Notes: generated by a model from the sequence alone, not told the origin. A stretch of 64,000 nucleotides of DNA from Cynocephalus volans (GCF_027409185.1 NC_084466.1:75622501-75686500), one strand, 5' to 3'; shown: positions 32,821-46,764, numbered from the stretch's first letter. Program-made: numbers and translations.

Positions 32821-35364
32821 ATGTTTAGGGTTGATAGTTTCGTGTGCTGTTTGTTTTCTCTTTACAGACTCACTGTGATGGAAATGCTCACCCATACATG
32901 CCGACAGCCTTCCCAGTGCCTGGTCCAGATCCAGCCTGGCAAGGCCTTCAGCACTGTCCTCGATCACTTGCACATGGCGTGAGACTGTCACGGAGCTCAG
33001 GGCTCTCCCTCCTGGGAGCCTTCTGTAACACTCCTGCTGCTGGGAATGTTTTCTTCCTCCAGCACTTCCTGTGCAATCCTTGATGTTCTTTCTTTCGACC
33101 CACAGCTCTTTTTTTTAGCCCCCTTCTAATGAAGATTTTCCTAGTGTATTTGGATCTCTGCCCTTCCTAGTTCACACGGCACAAATCATCAACATCACCC
33201 TTTCAACATTTAGCAATATGCTGTTGGTTGTCACCGCCTCAGTGCCACCTATTTGGTGAGCCTGGAGTCTCCTGCTTTGAGAAGCCAGAGGAGGCTCCTT
33301 ATGCTTCCCCTTCTTCAGACTCCAGGCTTTTCTCAACCTTTCTCTCCTCTTTGCAACAATCTCCACCCGTTTTTTTTCTTGCGTTCCTCTACTGCTAAGT
33401 TCCTCTACTTCAGTTTTTAGGGCCCTGGTAACCACTAAAGGGAAATATGAAGTTGGCGAAAAATTCAAGGGGAAGCCACGTAGATATAAGAAATAAGCTA
33501 CAGGAATAAAAGGAATAATATAATTATTATACTTATAATATCTCATTCATAATTTATGATGATTATTGTTAGCTGGGGACTGGGAATCTTGCTTGTCTGT
33601 AGCATTTCTCTTGTAATTGAATAATTTAGTTACTTCTACAATGGTTTACTGTGTATCAGGCACTGGGCTAGGAGCTAGGGGTGGACAGATGAATAAGACA
33701 CAATTCCTGCTGTTAGCCTATAAGTACGCTCAAGTCCTCATACTGGATAAATGCCATATTCTCCTTAAACCAACTCATTTTTTCAGAACCTCCAACCTCA
33801 GTCCCAAAGTCCCATTTTCCATGGAGCTCTTTAGGCCTAAAGTATAACTACAAGGGGGAAAATAGATTCTAGCTAGTGTCTGGCAGTTGCAATTTGAACA
33901 TAACTATAAAATGACGAGACTGGTAATTTTAACAGAATGGTGAGAGTTATACCTGAATGTGAGATTTATCATTCTAAGTAATTCTCCTGGGAGGCTTCAC
34001 GTTTATTTCACTGATGCTGCTCTTGCTCAAAGCATTTTAAACCCTCTTTTCAGGTATTGCTTTCAAACCAATTTGACCACCATTTAGGAAAATCATTCCC
34101 CAAACACTTTTGCTGCACTTAATTTTATATCTTAACTAGTAAACCCTAGCTTAATCACAGACTTTATTCTTCAGACTCAGCTTAGAAAAACTTTTGGCTG
34201 TTTTCAAAAAATATGCATACATATCCCCAGATCTTAAAGATTTGACACTTTGGGAGAGATCTTCCACAAAATGTGCTTCTGGTTGTAAAAGCAGTTTCTC
34301 AAAAGGATTTTTGTGGGTTCTGAGCATGGACAGAATGATTAAAATTTAGATAAAGCTTCCCAAGAGTACCATGTTGATTGACAGCCCCATGTTAGGTTGG
34401 GTTCCTAGGAAACAGACTTTCAGATGTAGAGTTTCTTGCAGAATACCTGTATTTACTGAGGAATGCTCTTGGGAGAAACACTATATGAAAGTGAGAAAAG
34501 CAGAATTGGGCAGAGGGGAGAAGCTGACTCTCAATGCAACTGTTAGGCAGATGTAAGGACTTTGGATTCTGGAAAACCATGAAAAATTTCTCTATTCCAA
34601 TAAGTCGTATGCCTTGACTATCACCTAAATTGAACAAAAGATCAACTTAGTAAGGAATACTGCTCCATAAATGCAAATATAACCTGATAATTTGACAGTT
34701 AACTTATCATTAGATATATGTAGACCTACTATTAGAGATTGAATTATGCCATCTAATAAAATGACCAACAAAAGGCATTTAATTAGGAAATCCCATTGTC
34801 ATTTAACTTTCTTAAGTAGATTGTAACTTCACTGTAATTACAGGAGTTATTTCTTAGTTTCTGCACTTAATTTAAGCTGGTCCAGTTTCATTGTTTGAAG
34901 TATGTTTTGATTCACAGTGAATCTACATGAGCAGGTTTAAGTGGAGAAATGAGAAAGGAATCCATGCTTATCAATTCAGTAGGACTCTATCAATGCCTGA
35001 AAATCAAGGGGCAGCTGAATTCTGCCTTGGAATCAGCATTTCAACAGTCTTCAGGCTTGACTGAGGCTTTCAACTTCCCCTGCCCAAATAGTAACTGAGT
35101 AAATAAATGAATAAATGGATGAGTGTGTTATTTTACTAGTTCCAATTTACCTTCAAAAAGAGCACTGTGGAAGGTCAAAGTGTGCCTTTAGGCTGAATGG
35201 ACAGGATGTTCTGTTGGGCCTGGCTGGTTAAATGAGCATAGAGGAGCCCTAATTCTCTAAAATCAGGATTTCATCTGATTGCACTTGCTTTTGTCCTCTT
35301 CTGCAAGTTATCCCTCAAGTCTCCTTCCAGCTAGGTCTCCTGAGCTTCCACTTACCTGCATATA
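32821..35364. other. unique sequence, mostly unassigned
   Basis: A short 'tatcaggcactgggctaggagc' type stretch at 33640-33710 may belong to an old L2-like repeat. Elsewhere I see no gene or named family. Confidence 0.4.
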
Positions 35365-35735
35365 TCTCCTCACTTGATTTATTTTATTTTATTTATTTTT
35401 TTCATTGTACATTTTTATGGTGTAGTTTGTTGTTTCAATACATGCATATGTGGTATAATGATCTGATCAGAATAGGCAGCATATCACCTAAACAATAATT
35501 TCTTTGTGGATATAACATTCAAGGTCCTCTTTCTGGCTATCTTGAAGTATACGATACAATATTATTAGCTATTGTCACCCTAGAGCACAGAATTTATTCT
35601 TCCTGTCTAACTGTAACTTTGTCCTGGTCTGTCAACCTTTCCCCATCCCTTCCTTCCCCCTCCCTGTTCCTGCTTCTGATAACCACTATTCTAGTCTCTA
35701 TTTTTTTCTCTATTTTAAATTTATTTTTCTTAATT
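35365..35735 (-). mobile_element. old L1 3' end
   Basis: T-rich start, then 'tgtttcaatacatgcatatg' and 'gtcaaccttt-ccccatccc' typical of the antisense 3'UTR of an older L1 (L1M-type). It adjoins another L1 end in the same orientation. Confidence 0.7.
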
Positions 35736-37235
35736 GACCCATGATAATTGCATATATTTATGGAGTGCAATGTGACATTCAGTCACATTGTGTGCAATGA
35801 TCATATCAGGGTGCTCAGTGTATCTATCATCTCAAATGTTTCTCACCTCTTTGTGTTGGGAACATTCAACATCATCTTGACTAGATATTCAAAAATACAT
35901 AGTACTTTGTTGTTGACTGCAGTCTCCCTATACTGCTATAGAACCCTGCATCCCATTCTTCCTACCTCTCTACTATTTTGTGTCCACTGACCACCCTCAC
36001 CCTTTCCTCCTCCCCTTTCCCCCTACCAGTCTCTAGTAACCACTGTTCTACTCTCTGCTTCTATGAGATCAATTTTTTTAGTTTCCATTCTTCTGCATAT
36101 GGATGTCCAATTTTCCCAGTACCATTTATTAAAGAGACTGATCTTTCCCCAATGTATGTTCTTGCCTCCTTTGTCAAAACTCAGTTGGCTGTAGGTATGT
36201 GGATTTATTATTCTGTTCCATTGGTCTATATGTTTGTTTTTGTAGCAGTACCATGCTGTTTTGTTTATGATAGCTTTGTAGTATATTTTGAAGTCAGAGA
36301 GTATGATACCCCCGACTTTGTTCTTTTTGCTCAGGATTGTTTTGGCTATTTGAGATCTCTTGTTGTTCCATATAAAATTTTGAATTGTTTTTTCTATTTC
36401 TATGAAGTATTTCACTGGTTGTTTGATGGGGATTGCATTGAATCTGTAGATCACTTTGGGTACTATGGTCATTGACAATATTGATTCTTCCAGTCCATGA
36501 GTATGGGATGTCTTTCCATTTTTGTGTCTTCTTTAATTTCTTTAATCAGTGTTTTACAGCTTTCATCGTAGAGAACTTTTATCACCTTGGTTAATTTATT
36601 TGTAGGTGTTTTATTTTATTTTTTGTCGCTATTATAAATGGGATAGGTTTCCTGATTGCTTTTTCTTCAAGTTTGTTGCTGGTGTATAGAAATGCTACTG
36701 AATTTGGTATATTGATTTTGTATCCTGCAACTTTACTAAATTTGTTTATCAGGTCTAGGAGGTTTTTTTTTTTCTTGTCTTTTTTTTTTTTATAGTCTTT
36801 TGATTTCTCCCTATAGAAAATCATGTTATCTGCAAATAGGGACAACTTGACTTCCTGCTTTCCAACTTGGATGCCTTTTATTTCTTTCTTCTGCCTAATT
36901 GCTCTGACTAGGACTTCCAGTACTATGTTGAATAAAAGTGGTGAGAGTGGGCATCCTTATCTTGTTCCAGTTCTTCAGCAGAAAGCTTTCAGTTTTTCCC
37001 CATTTGGTATGATATTAGCTGTGAGTTCGTCATATATGGCCTTCATCATGTTGAGATACTTCCCTTCTATATATAATTTGTTGGGAGGCTTTATCATGAA
37101 ACAATGTTGAATTTTATCAAATGCTTTTTCTGCATCTATCAAGATGATCATATGGTTTTTTCCTTTCATTACTTTGATATGATGTATTATATTTACTGAG
37201 GTGTTGAACCATCCTTGCATCCCTGGGATAATCTC
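35736..37235 (-). mobile_element. old L1 with internal deletion
   Basis: 3'UTR-like sequence from 35736 to about 36075 joins directly, near 36076-36085, to a middle part of ORF2, so several hundred bases of the ORF2 C-terminus are missing. Broken ORF2 frames on the minus strand: 36478-36023 ('[17 protein letters not shown]'), 36845-36591 and 37220-36975 ('[12 protein letters not shown]'). In the second, the RT motif reads FADN rather than FADD, so a catalytic Asp is lost. Homology ends at about 37235 near 'catccctgggata'. No duplication seen. Confidence 0.85.
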
Positions 37236-37284
37236 CCCACCTTGATTCTAAGCTACTCAATGGAAGCAATATCCACCAACTCAT

Positions 37285-37400
37285 ATTATATGATAGGAAT
37301 TAATATCCTCATTCTACAGATAAGAAAGAGACACTAGAAATTTCTCAAAGTCACACAGCTACTCATAGATGGAGCCAGGATTCAAACTCAAAGGACACTA
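37285..37400 (-). repeat. MIR SINE, antisense
   Basis: 'cattctacagataagaaaga' and 'tcacacagctactcatagat' are the complement of the MIR core. Confidence 0.65.
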
Positions 37401-38801
37401 TAATTCTACTTATCCCTGTCTGTGAAAGGCTATTTTTTAATCACGTCTATATCTCCAGTGATGAACAGAGCACCTGGCATGTAATGGACCTATAACAGAT
37501 AGTTTTTAGCTGTTTAAATAATTGAGAGAACCCTGTAATAGACTCAGCTACCACAAGAAATTGGCTGTAAACTACACAAGACTTCTGTCCAACTGAAGCT
37601 GTACACTGTCAATCCAGCAATATTTTCTGTCCTTTGTTGTTCTAAATCCTGAGACATAGGAACTATTATTGACTATCAGGAATCTCCCTTTTGACCTGTA
37701 ACAGGATTCCCTCTCTTTCCATAGAGTTAGAAATCACAGTGGAGAGAGCTCTTTTGGGAGAAGAAAGCAGGGAAAAAATATAACTTTTATCTGCTACCTA
37801 AATTTCAGTTAGACTTTCAACTTACCTTTTTTTTGGCCCCTTGCCCCATAGACACTAATGACCATTATGCTAAGAATAATCCCTGACACTTTCCTGGGAG
37901 AACACATGATTAAGGAATACTAACATTAGTTTATGGTCATGGCTCCTGATCTGCTAATGAGTGCATAGGCTGACAGGGGGCTGAGTCCAAGATGAAGAGA
38001 AGCACCAGTATCTTGAGGAGAAAATTGTTGCTTAAACTATTGATACCCTCAAGGTCCCCCAATCCACCTGCTTCTATCAAGGTTACCAAAGACACTTGGA
38101 TGGAATCCTTCAAGACTTGGGTAGATCCACCTGCGTAGAACAGCCAACTGGTCTACCAACTTCCAAATGTTTCAAGATAAAACAGATAGCAGCCAATTTG
38201 ATTTCCCACTGGATCAAGGCTCACTGGGCTGCAGATCATGTTGGTACACTGATTTTTCTGCCATTCCCCTAAAGGGCATGCTGAACTTCATTTAGTTTTC
38301 TATTTTATTGTGATTGTGTTTCATGCTGCTTAGGCAGCAGAACTTTATGACAGGTTCCTGGTTGGCTCCGTAAGGCTGATGGATATCTTTGGCTGTTTGT
38401 TGGTTTCTCTGGCACAGACTCCACATAACCTTGTACAACCCCAGTCCTCTCCAGTATGCCATTCCTTTCCCACTGCCCCACATTGCATTTATTACAATGC
38501 CGGAGTTCTTTGTATAGTCTTTGTGTGTGGGAGGATGAAGGTTGAGGTAGAATAAAAAAATGTATTGCAAAAGCATAGGAATTAGCCTCCAGCAATTCCC
38601 GAATGACCATTACAGGACTTTAGAATATTTCTAGCCTTTAAAGTTAAAGGAAATTCCAGGATGGGCATATTCTGACACTAACTTACAAATGTTTTGTGCT
38701 TTTATGATATAAAATAGGGCGTTAGCAAAGATCACTCCTGTAGGAAGAAAATGTACATTTAGACTGAAGAGAGCAATGGAAATGAAAATAAACAAAGACA
38801 C
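37401..38801. other. unique sequence; possible L2 tail at 37435-37520
   Basis: 'agagcacctggcatgtaatg' resembles an L2 tail. The rest shows nothing that I can name. Confidence 0.4.
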
Positions 38802-39253
38802 TGTATTCATTACCTATGGTTGCTGTAACAAACTGCCACAAACTAAGTGGTTTAAAACAACAGAAATTTATTACTTTACTCTTAAGGAAGTCACTAATCT
38901 GAAATGGGACTTATGGGGCTAAAACTGAGGTATCAGCAGATCTGAGCTCCTTCTGGAGTCTCCAGAGAAGAATCCATTCCTGGCCTTCTCCAGCTTCAAG
39001 AGGCCTCCCGTGTTCTTCAGCTCCAGGCCGTGACCTGCACTTCCAGCATCACATCTTCTCTAACTTTATTCCTCCTGCTTCAGTTTTGATTGCATTGGGC
39101 ACACCCAGATAATCCAGTGAAATCTCCCCATCTCAAGATTTTTTAATCTAACCACATCTGCAAAGTCTTTTTTGCCATGTAAAATGACATATTTACAGGT
39201 TTTGGGCGTTAGGGTGTAGATGTCTTTAAGAGGTCATTATTCTGCCTGCTACA
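38802..39253 (+). repeat. solo LTR, ERVL/MLT2-like
   Basis: 'tgtattcattacctatggtt' at the start and 'tattctgcctgctaca' at the end. Inside are 'ggtttaaaacaacagaaatt', 'gggcacacccagataatcc' and 'cccatctcaagattttt', in the order of this LTR class. The best preserved of the three MLT2-like copies. Confidence 0.75.
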
Positions 39254-41199
39254 GATACTATAGCTTCTGGTGTTAAATACAATTTTTACCTGAGTAGATA
39301 AGAAATATGTCCCTGTGTGTCCCAAAAAGACAAACTGGAGATCATGAGTAAACCACACAGTCACTTCGCCCTGTTCCATCTCTTTAGCTTGTCATCTTAT
39401 TCCTCTGCTTCAGCTACAGACCATGTACGGACATCATGTGCATGCTCTTGCTTACTCTCTTTCCCTAGCTATGGACAATAACTAAGCACATACACCTGCA
39501 TTATGCACATGCCCATGTATGAACACACAAACCCTACTGGCATTAAGGCATCATTACTGAGACAAAAGTGAACTCCCTTGTAAAGCACTTTGCTGGTAGA
39601 ATCTGTGATAGCTGAGTGCTCTTCCCAGCTTGGGATTTCTCCAGTCTTAGAAATTGTTTAGGCACAAAATTGCTGCATTTCATCCTCAGGATCTCCTGAG
39701 AACATTGTCAGATAAGATTCAAATTCTGGAATTTTCTGACTGTATTGTATGACAGTGAGCTTTCTATACCTGGAACATCTAATCTTGTCCTCCTCCACCC
39801 CTTTATTTCAGAACTCTAGGCAGAATAGAAGCTGGCTAGGAATCTCAAATGGTTTATTTTTTAATATAACCAAGTTTAAAGCTCCAGCAACATTGATGCC
39901 ACAAAAATGCAAAAATCAACACACACACGTACATATATATGAGAATGTTCTATTTATGTAAGTAGCAATTGTATATTTCAATAGACTGAATGATTCATAG
40001 GAATTTTCAGAAAGCAGCACAGAACTCTTTAATCTTCTAAAAGATCATTATGTTTTCCCTTAAGGGGGAACAGCAAGTTTGCTTTTGCTAAATAGTCTTT
40101 AATTTCCTTTTTATTTTAGAGTTTTCAGGATTTATTTTATTTACAATTTTTGAGATACTCATTATTTATTCTGTATAGAAGTGTTATAGTGGTACCATAT
40201 AATATTTGAATTGACGATGTAGAGTTAATTACTTTTTTGTTTCAGCAACCAAACTATTCATTTCCAAAGTGGTTCCTCATTCATAACCATAGTTTTAGGC
40301 TATTATAATGAAATTATTCACGAAATTAGTTTCCAAAAGACTGAATATTAATTTTGCATTTTCTCAATCATTGGAGTTCTTGGAAATGTTTGTGGACTAG
40401 GGGAGCCTGAAATGCAACACCATGCAGTAAAGTGCATTCTGTTATTCGAGAGTCTTTCCTCAAGTGGAGGCTTCAGAGGTTTTGTGACTTCGTGATAAAT
40501 TGGTTGGTGCTATTCTTTGGTTTTCCCATTTATAAAGCTAAAGGTATTTGTGTTTTTGTTTTTGTTTTTGTTTTGAGATGAATCAATCATTTGGGGAGAT
40601 TCATGAGGAGAAAGTTACAACAATAAGCTGTTCAGTATGTTTTAGAAAAATGGAAGATCAAGATATAGATTTCCTGTGTTCACCAGCAGGTTTATTGAAA
40701 AGTGGCAGCCAGGCCTGGAGTATAATCTAGGGTAGAAGATGATCTATCTACAGACTGGGGCTACGGTGGCATAGAGATAGAAATGCCACATTTTGTCTTG
40801 GAGAGTAAAGAAGCCTTCACAGAAGTGGTATTTGAAATGTCTTTGGGTCTTTGTGCTTTTTCAGATAGGAATATCACTTAGGGGAGAGCACTGTGGATTG
40901 ACTGGCCAGCCTGAGGGGAGAGATAGAGCTTTTATTTCTCACATAAATCATAAAATTGCTACAGGAATGATAAAGAATTGATAGAGGACTTCAAATATAT
41001 AGGCATGTGCCAAGAGTCTCATTCTGCTAAAGAGCAGAGCAGCTGATAAGCTTTTGCCTGATCTTGCACTAGTGAAAGGAAAGATGTTAGTGTAATAGCT
41101 TGTCTCATTTGAAAAGTTTTCTGACTTTGTAAAAGAAATTTACCAGATGTTTTGATGATTGCGCTTTTGCTCAGTGATAAACCACAGACTCAAATGTCA
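39254..41199. other. unique sequence, nothing recognised
   Basis: Mostly AT-rich. A short TTTTTG repeat lies at 40550-40575. No gene or named repeat seen. Confidence 0.4.
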
Positions 41200-41410
41200 G
41201 CTGAACCTGGCTTCAAATCCGGGGTATGCCATTTACCAGCAGAAATACCTTGAACAAGTTACTTAACTTCTTTGGGTAATGAAATTTTCATTTGTGTAAT
41301 GAGAAAAATATTAATTTATACCATGTAGGATTGTTGTCAGGTTTAAACAAAATAGTGCATGTAAAGTGCTGGGTAGACAGTAGGCACTCAAATGCTTATT
41401 TTATTATGAT
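41200..41410 (+). repeat. MIR SINE
   Basis: 'gaacctggcttcaaatccgg', 'gaacaagttacttaacttct' and 'ggcactcaaatgctta' are in MIR order, nearly the full element. Confidence 0.8.
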
Positions 41411-43199
41411 TTAAAATGAATTAAAGTCAATGAAACCTATATAGACCCTTCTTGCTATGCAATATTCCTCACCAGCACTACCTTGTTTTACAACCTAGAT
41501 GCTTGGCATAAAAAGGGGGAACTGTATTTGAGTTAGAATCAATTATGTGTTAACAAGACCAACATGTATTTGGAATTTTAACCCTTCTGCCATTAATTAA
41601 TCTTGGAGCTATGGCAATAAAATTTAAGATTTTTCTTCTTTTAGAACTAGCTGTGGACTGCATCTAAATTTACATTAAGTAGGCAATCAAAATCTTCTGC
41701 TTTTATTACAAAGGGCTGTGTAGTGGAGAGAGACAGTTTAAATGCATAAGGAATGAGGCGGAATAATGATTTGGTGCATATATTCTGATAATTACTACTT
41801 CCTTTCCCCTAGCTCCACTGCAGTAAATGTGCTGTCTTTTTAAACTTCATTAACAAGAGATTACAAATTTCAATGGGGTACAATAATTCTACCTTAATTT
41901 TACAGCAATGTATTCCAGGTATCTGTTCTTCCTGAATTACTTTCCCTGAAATATCCCCAATGAGTCAGAAAAGTTCTCAGAATTAAAATAATATATAGGG
42001 TTGCTACCAAATGCATTTGTATTTTAACTTTCATGTTAGAGATTACTAAGTCTTTAATACTGCAAGTAAAACAATAGCTAATTGTATTCTTATGCAAAAA
42101 ACAAATTCTTTTCCCAAGTTTAAAAATTTTAATAGGAATTAAGGTTTTCTTAGCAGTGCATGGGGCTTAGTGGATCATGCACTAAGAAAATCCAGCAACC
42201 AGTATTTAACTGACCTAAGTGCCTAAATTGACTGGGCTGTAACTCAAAAAAGCATTTGGACCATTTTAACATTTTATGAAAAATCACATCAACAATGAAT
42301 AGGCCTCACCATTGAAAACGGCACATGTCCAATTCAGGGACCACCATGGACATAATCCTGGCCTTTCATTTACTCATCTTTGTAACACTGATTTTTTTTT
42401 CTTTTCCTGAATGTGTTTCATATCTAGTGATGTTTCTAAGCCTCTGAATTTGAGGAATGATAATCTGTTAAAGCAATTAAGTAAACAGGTTGTACGTTTA
42501 TGCAAAATCCATTTCCAAAGTTCAAGAAAGAGCCAAAAAACTTTCCTGGGATGGACTTGGGTTTAGAAGAAACTTGTAAGGAGGAAACAGAAATTTTCCC
42601 CCAAGAGAAATTGTCCTTTAAAACTGTCAAGAATAAACAAACAACAGCAATTATTCTCTGGTTCTCGCTTCCCAAAAACACTAATAGTTCTCCAGATTGG
42701 TCCTGTGGGATATGAGAAGCCTCTGCATTTTCTCTAAGTAAGAAGTTTTGTATTTAACTTCACACTTGTAATTTTTTTCCTGTCTCATCATGTTATCAAT
42801 TATGCCCTGAGGCATTTTTCAGCTTCTGTTTTAATTGATTCCTATACTCTTCTGTAGAGACTGTCACTGGTCATCAATTCCTTCAGAGTTTAATTTTTTC
42901 TTTCTTCGGCAAGGGGGAGATGAGGAGGACAGGATAACATTTTAACATATTTCATTATGAGTCCCTAGTTCAAAATTACTTTATATCAGGCTTATCCAAG
43001 AGTTGGAGATATTTCCATTTTGTGTGTGTGTGTGTGTGTATCACAAAAAAAGCTCAGGGAAGGAACACAAGTTCCTCTGCCCAAAAGTATAATCTAGGAG
43101 GCTCCTGTGTAATGTATTTGAAAGAGCAAGCAATTTGAAGTCAGATAAGTTGGGATTTCTTCTATTTCCTCCAGGTTAAAATGAGTGTTGAGTAGGAAA
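41411..43199. other. unique AT-rich sequence
   Basis: No gene. A GT run of about 18 bases lies at 43021-43039. Confidence 0.4.
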
Positions 43200-43735
43200 A
43201 ACTTTTCTTTTACTCTCTTATGCTGAGTGGGGGGCCTGCAAACTAAACTAACAAAATACGGACAGGAGAAAGAGCACAAAATTTGTATTAATATTTACTT
43301 GTTTACTTGCACAGGGTTCATGGCAAAGAAGTAAAAGAAGCAGTTAAATATGGGGACTTATTACCCTTTTAACAGGTGAAAGGGGGTTTAGTCTTCAAAG
43401 GATGATAAATTTGCAGGGGAGTGACTAGCAAATGTGTAGGGGAACTAACTGAAGATACAGACTATCTTAGTAAGATTTGTTTATGCAAAGTCATCTCGGT
43501 GTTGACTGCCTGTGTTTATTGATGAGGACTGTCTCCTCTCCCCAGTATGGGGGATCGAAGAGGCATCTTCAACAAAATGACAAGTATGCCCTGATTTTAG
43601 GCAAATCAGAAGAGGTCAGAGAACTCTTCCTGCATTCGTTGATTCTCAGTTGCCTTCAGTTCTAAATAATCCTTATGCCAAAGTGGCATATCATGGGGTG
43701 GCACATGCTGATCCCCTTCATGAGGAAAACTGTAG
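43200..43735 (+). repeat. possible old LTR, unclassified
   Basis: Feels repeat-like: a 'gccaaagtggcatatcatgg' palindromic stretch and a 'ggggtggcacatgctg' end, with a mixed purine interior. I cannot name a family and the termini are uncertain. Confidence 0.3.
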
Positions 43736-44344
43736 GTAACTCTTAATAAATGTTAAGTTCTTCCAATTTAGCCTTTATTCTTTCTCTTCTACTCATATTC
43801 CCTTCCCATGTCTCACCCATGGCCCAGATATATTTTTTCCAATGTTCTTCTCTGGGTTCCTGAGACATTGAATCTTACCCTTCCTACCTTACTTGTATCC
43901 ATAAATAAACTCAACTTTCCCTTCCTTATCTGGCTTTGCTGGGCTTGATATATGATCTCAGACCACTCCTGACAACTGGACTCCTAGACCTGATCCTGAC
44001 AGCAGCCCACACTTCTGCCTGTAATTCAGTGTAGATTGCAAAGTCAAGTTCCCAGGGATGCATTTTGTCAAAGCATCTTCATCTGTGACAATATATTATC
44101 ATACATTGAGAAATTCTCAATAAAAACAAATTAACAACAAAGCATCTCTTCTATATTATATTCTTCACATTGACATGCTTTTGAAAATTATGTGGCATGT
44201 AATACGTTAATTTTTGTCACCAGTATCAATTTTTTCTTTCCAAGCAAGTAGCATTCAACCCTTGAAATCATAGTTTTCTCTTACTTCCCCTTTGTTAGTT
44301 ATGATCAAGCCGTCTCGAATTTTATTCTAAATGCTTCTCTATTA
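43736..44344. other. unique sequence, nothing recognised
   Basis: No gene or named repeat seen. Confidence 0.4.
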
Positions 44345-44812
44345 AAGTTTTTTATTTTTTTGTAGTCAGAATACTTAACATGAGACCTACCCTCTTAACA
44401 GATTTTTAAGTGTACAACACTACTATTTTCTATAGGAAAAATGTTGTACAGCAGATCTCTAGAACTTATTTATCTTACATAACTGAAACTTAAAATACCT
44501 ACTCACTAGCTATTACTCTCCATTTTCCCCTCCTCCCTAACTCTCTGCTTCTAAGAATTTGGCTATTTTAGATTCCACATATGAGGTCATGCAGTATTCA
44601 TCTTTCTGTGCCTGCCTTATTTCACTTCACATAGTGTTCTCCAGGTTCATCCATGTTTTAGCAAATGGCAGGATTTCCTTCTTTTTGAGGGCTGAAGACT
44701 ATTCTGTTTTATGTACATACCACATTTTTTTTATCTGTTCATTCATCCACAAACATTTAGGTTGTTTCCGCATCTTGGCTATTGTGAGTAATTCTTCAAT
44801 GAACACGAGAGT
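44345..44812 (-). mobile_element. old L1 3' end
   Basis: Antisense L1 3'UTR ('gtgtacaacactactatttt', 'gtacagcagatctctagaac') followed by the ORF2 end ('cctgccttatttcacttcac', 'ggttcatccatgttttagc'). Diverged L1M-type. Confidence 0.8.
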
Positions 44813-44859
44813 GCTTTGTACTCTAGACTTTTCTTACCTGTTCTAGACCATCCCTGTGA

Positions 44860-45310
44860 CACGTTTGCAACGTGCAATTCTACTCAAACATTACTAGTGG
44901 TTCCTCATGGTCTAAGATATAAAACCAAACGTGTTAATTTGGCATTTAAGAATCTTTTAACAAGGACTGATCAGAGTTCTCTAACCAGTTTATAAAAATG
45001 CTTTGTGAAACCTGGCCCTTGTATTTCATGACCTTCCTGCTTTCTAAGTTCCAGTCTTCCTTCAAAGCTTAGGTCAAGGTTTGCTAACCATACTCTCTGG
45101 CTGGTCTGGAACATGCAGTTTATACCTGTTGTCCCAGCGTACTTATTAAGAGCTCCTCCTTCTCATTCAACAGTATCCCAGCATGGAAGAGAAATGATAT
45201 GGTTCCCCCTACTTACGAATCTTTCCTTCCCATCCCAAACTACAGTGATGATTTCCTTCTCCTAAAACCCTTTGAGACTTTTTTGTTTACATCACTGCCT
45301 TAGCATATAG
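44860..45310 (+). repeat. L2 LINE fragment
   Basis: 'gcatttaagaatcttttaac', 'atttcatgaccttcctgctt' and 'ccttcaaagcttaggtcaag' follow the L2 3' region. Weak. Confidence 0.45.
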
Positions 45311-45319
45311 AATATGCTG

Positions 45320-45495
45320 CAATAATAATGTGCTTATTATGTGCCAGGTACCCTAATATACTATCTTCATAGTCTATTAAGCCTACTTTTTTCAGATAAG
45401 GAAAAAAAAAGACAAAGACAAATGACCTGCCCACAGTCTCAGAGACACCAGTGGCAGCACTTTGATGTAGACTTCGAGCCGTCTATCTCCAAGGC
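45320..45495 (-). repeat. MIR SINE, antisense
   Basis: 'tgcttattatgtgccaggta' and 'tttttcagataaggaaaaa' then 'cccacagtctcagagacacc' match the complement of MIR. Confidence 0.6.
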
Positions 45496-46764
45496 TTGCT
45501 CTTGATCCACCACATAGAATGGCCGACTAGTCCCAGTTTTCCTGGAACTGTCCCAGTTTCAACACTGAAAATCCCTCATCCCAGGAGACCCCCTGGTCCT
45601 TGGAAAATGGAGGTGGTTGCTCATCCCACCACTACATTGTCAAGGGCTCAGCACAGTAGTTAGTCTTGTTGTGACTCCTCCACTGTATTATAAATAAGCT
45701 CTTGATGTGAAGGTTCTAGGTCTTTCCTCCATTTACTCCTCAGAGCCTAGAACACTGCCCCACTGCAATGTCACTTTGCTGTCTCTCCTACGTTATTTCA
45801 TGACTGTGTTTTGCTTTTACAGCCTAACTGTAATTACCTTTGAGAAAGAAATGATGTCCTACCTCTGTCTCCCATCTCTTCTATCTCCCGTCTCCTCTGT
45901 CTCCCCCATGTAGGGGCTCAACGCGTGCTTCATTGCTGAGCACAAGAGCCTGAATTCTCTTTTTCTGAACATATGGGTTTTAATAGCAGCCTGTTAAATC
46001 CTGCTTCAGTGTTGTAAAAAAAAAAAAAATCCTTTCTCTGCACCACTTTTCGTCTTTCCAAAAACACCTTTCATCACAAATAGGTTATTGCACCTTGGCG
46101 TAGCTACCAAGGACATATCGCTGTCTTTCAATGTTACCCCTTTCCCATACACTCCTGGTCTAAATGCCCATAATAATTCTGTTTCCCTCAGCCTCCTGGT
46201 ATTTGACCCATGCAAAATCACTCTTTAGGTAGCATTCTAACCTAAGCAGATGTGAGAATGCAGAGAGAGTGAATTACTGTACAGGCTTGAATTACAGAAT
46301 TTATGGAGAGTTTGTGGCTTAAAGGAGTACTTAATTTATATCCCTCTTTTTGTAAGCTGCCACATTCATAATCCAAAAGAAATCTTTCGATGGTACTTGC
46401 TTCTTATGCTAAGTTTGAAGGTTGCTTCAGAACAGATCTTTTCCTTCTAAAATGATACATACCAGCTAGCTTGGTTACCACCCTTCTCCTCCAAGTCCAG
46501 TCCAGGGACAAGCGGGATTCTAGTCCCTCATAAAGCCTCTGGCCCAGGCTTTGGGGAGCTTCTAATGAGTAGTTCTGGAATTACAATACATGCTTCCAGT
46601 GTTTGCTCTACCTGTCACAGCCCCTACTGGATCACATAGTCTGAGGTGGGGTCAAGGGGTAGAGTATGTCAATGTTTGATGGAAATGGTTTTTCTTTCTT
46701 TTTATATTTTATTGCTGGGTATTCAAGGGTTTTGGTTTATAAACAAATCCAGCCACAACTCCTC
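45496..46764. other. unique sequence, nothing recognised
   Basis: No named repeat or gene. A short A-run lies at 46017-46030. Confidence 0.4.

Noticed and set aside
42154-42182. Hairpin agtgcatg...catgcact
   Set aside because: An 8-bp stem with a 13-base loop is expected by chance in a window of this size.
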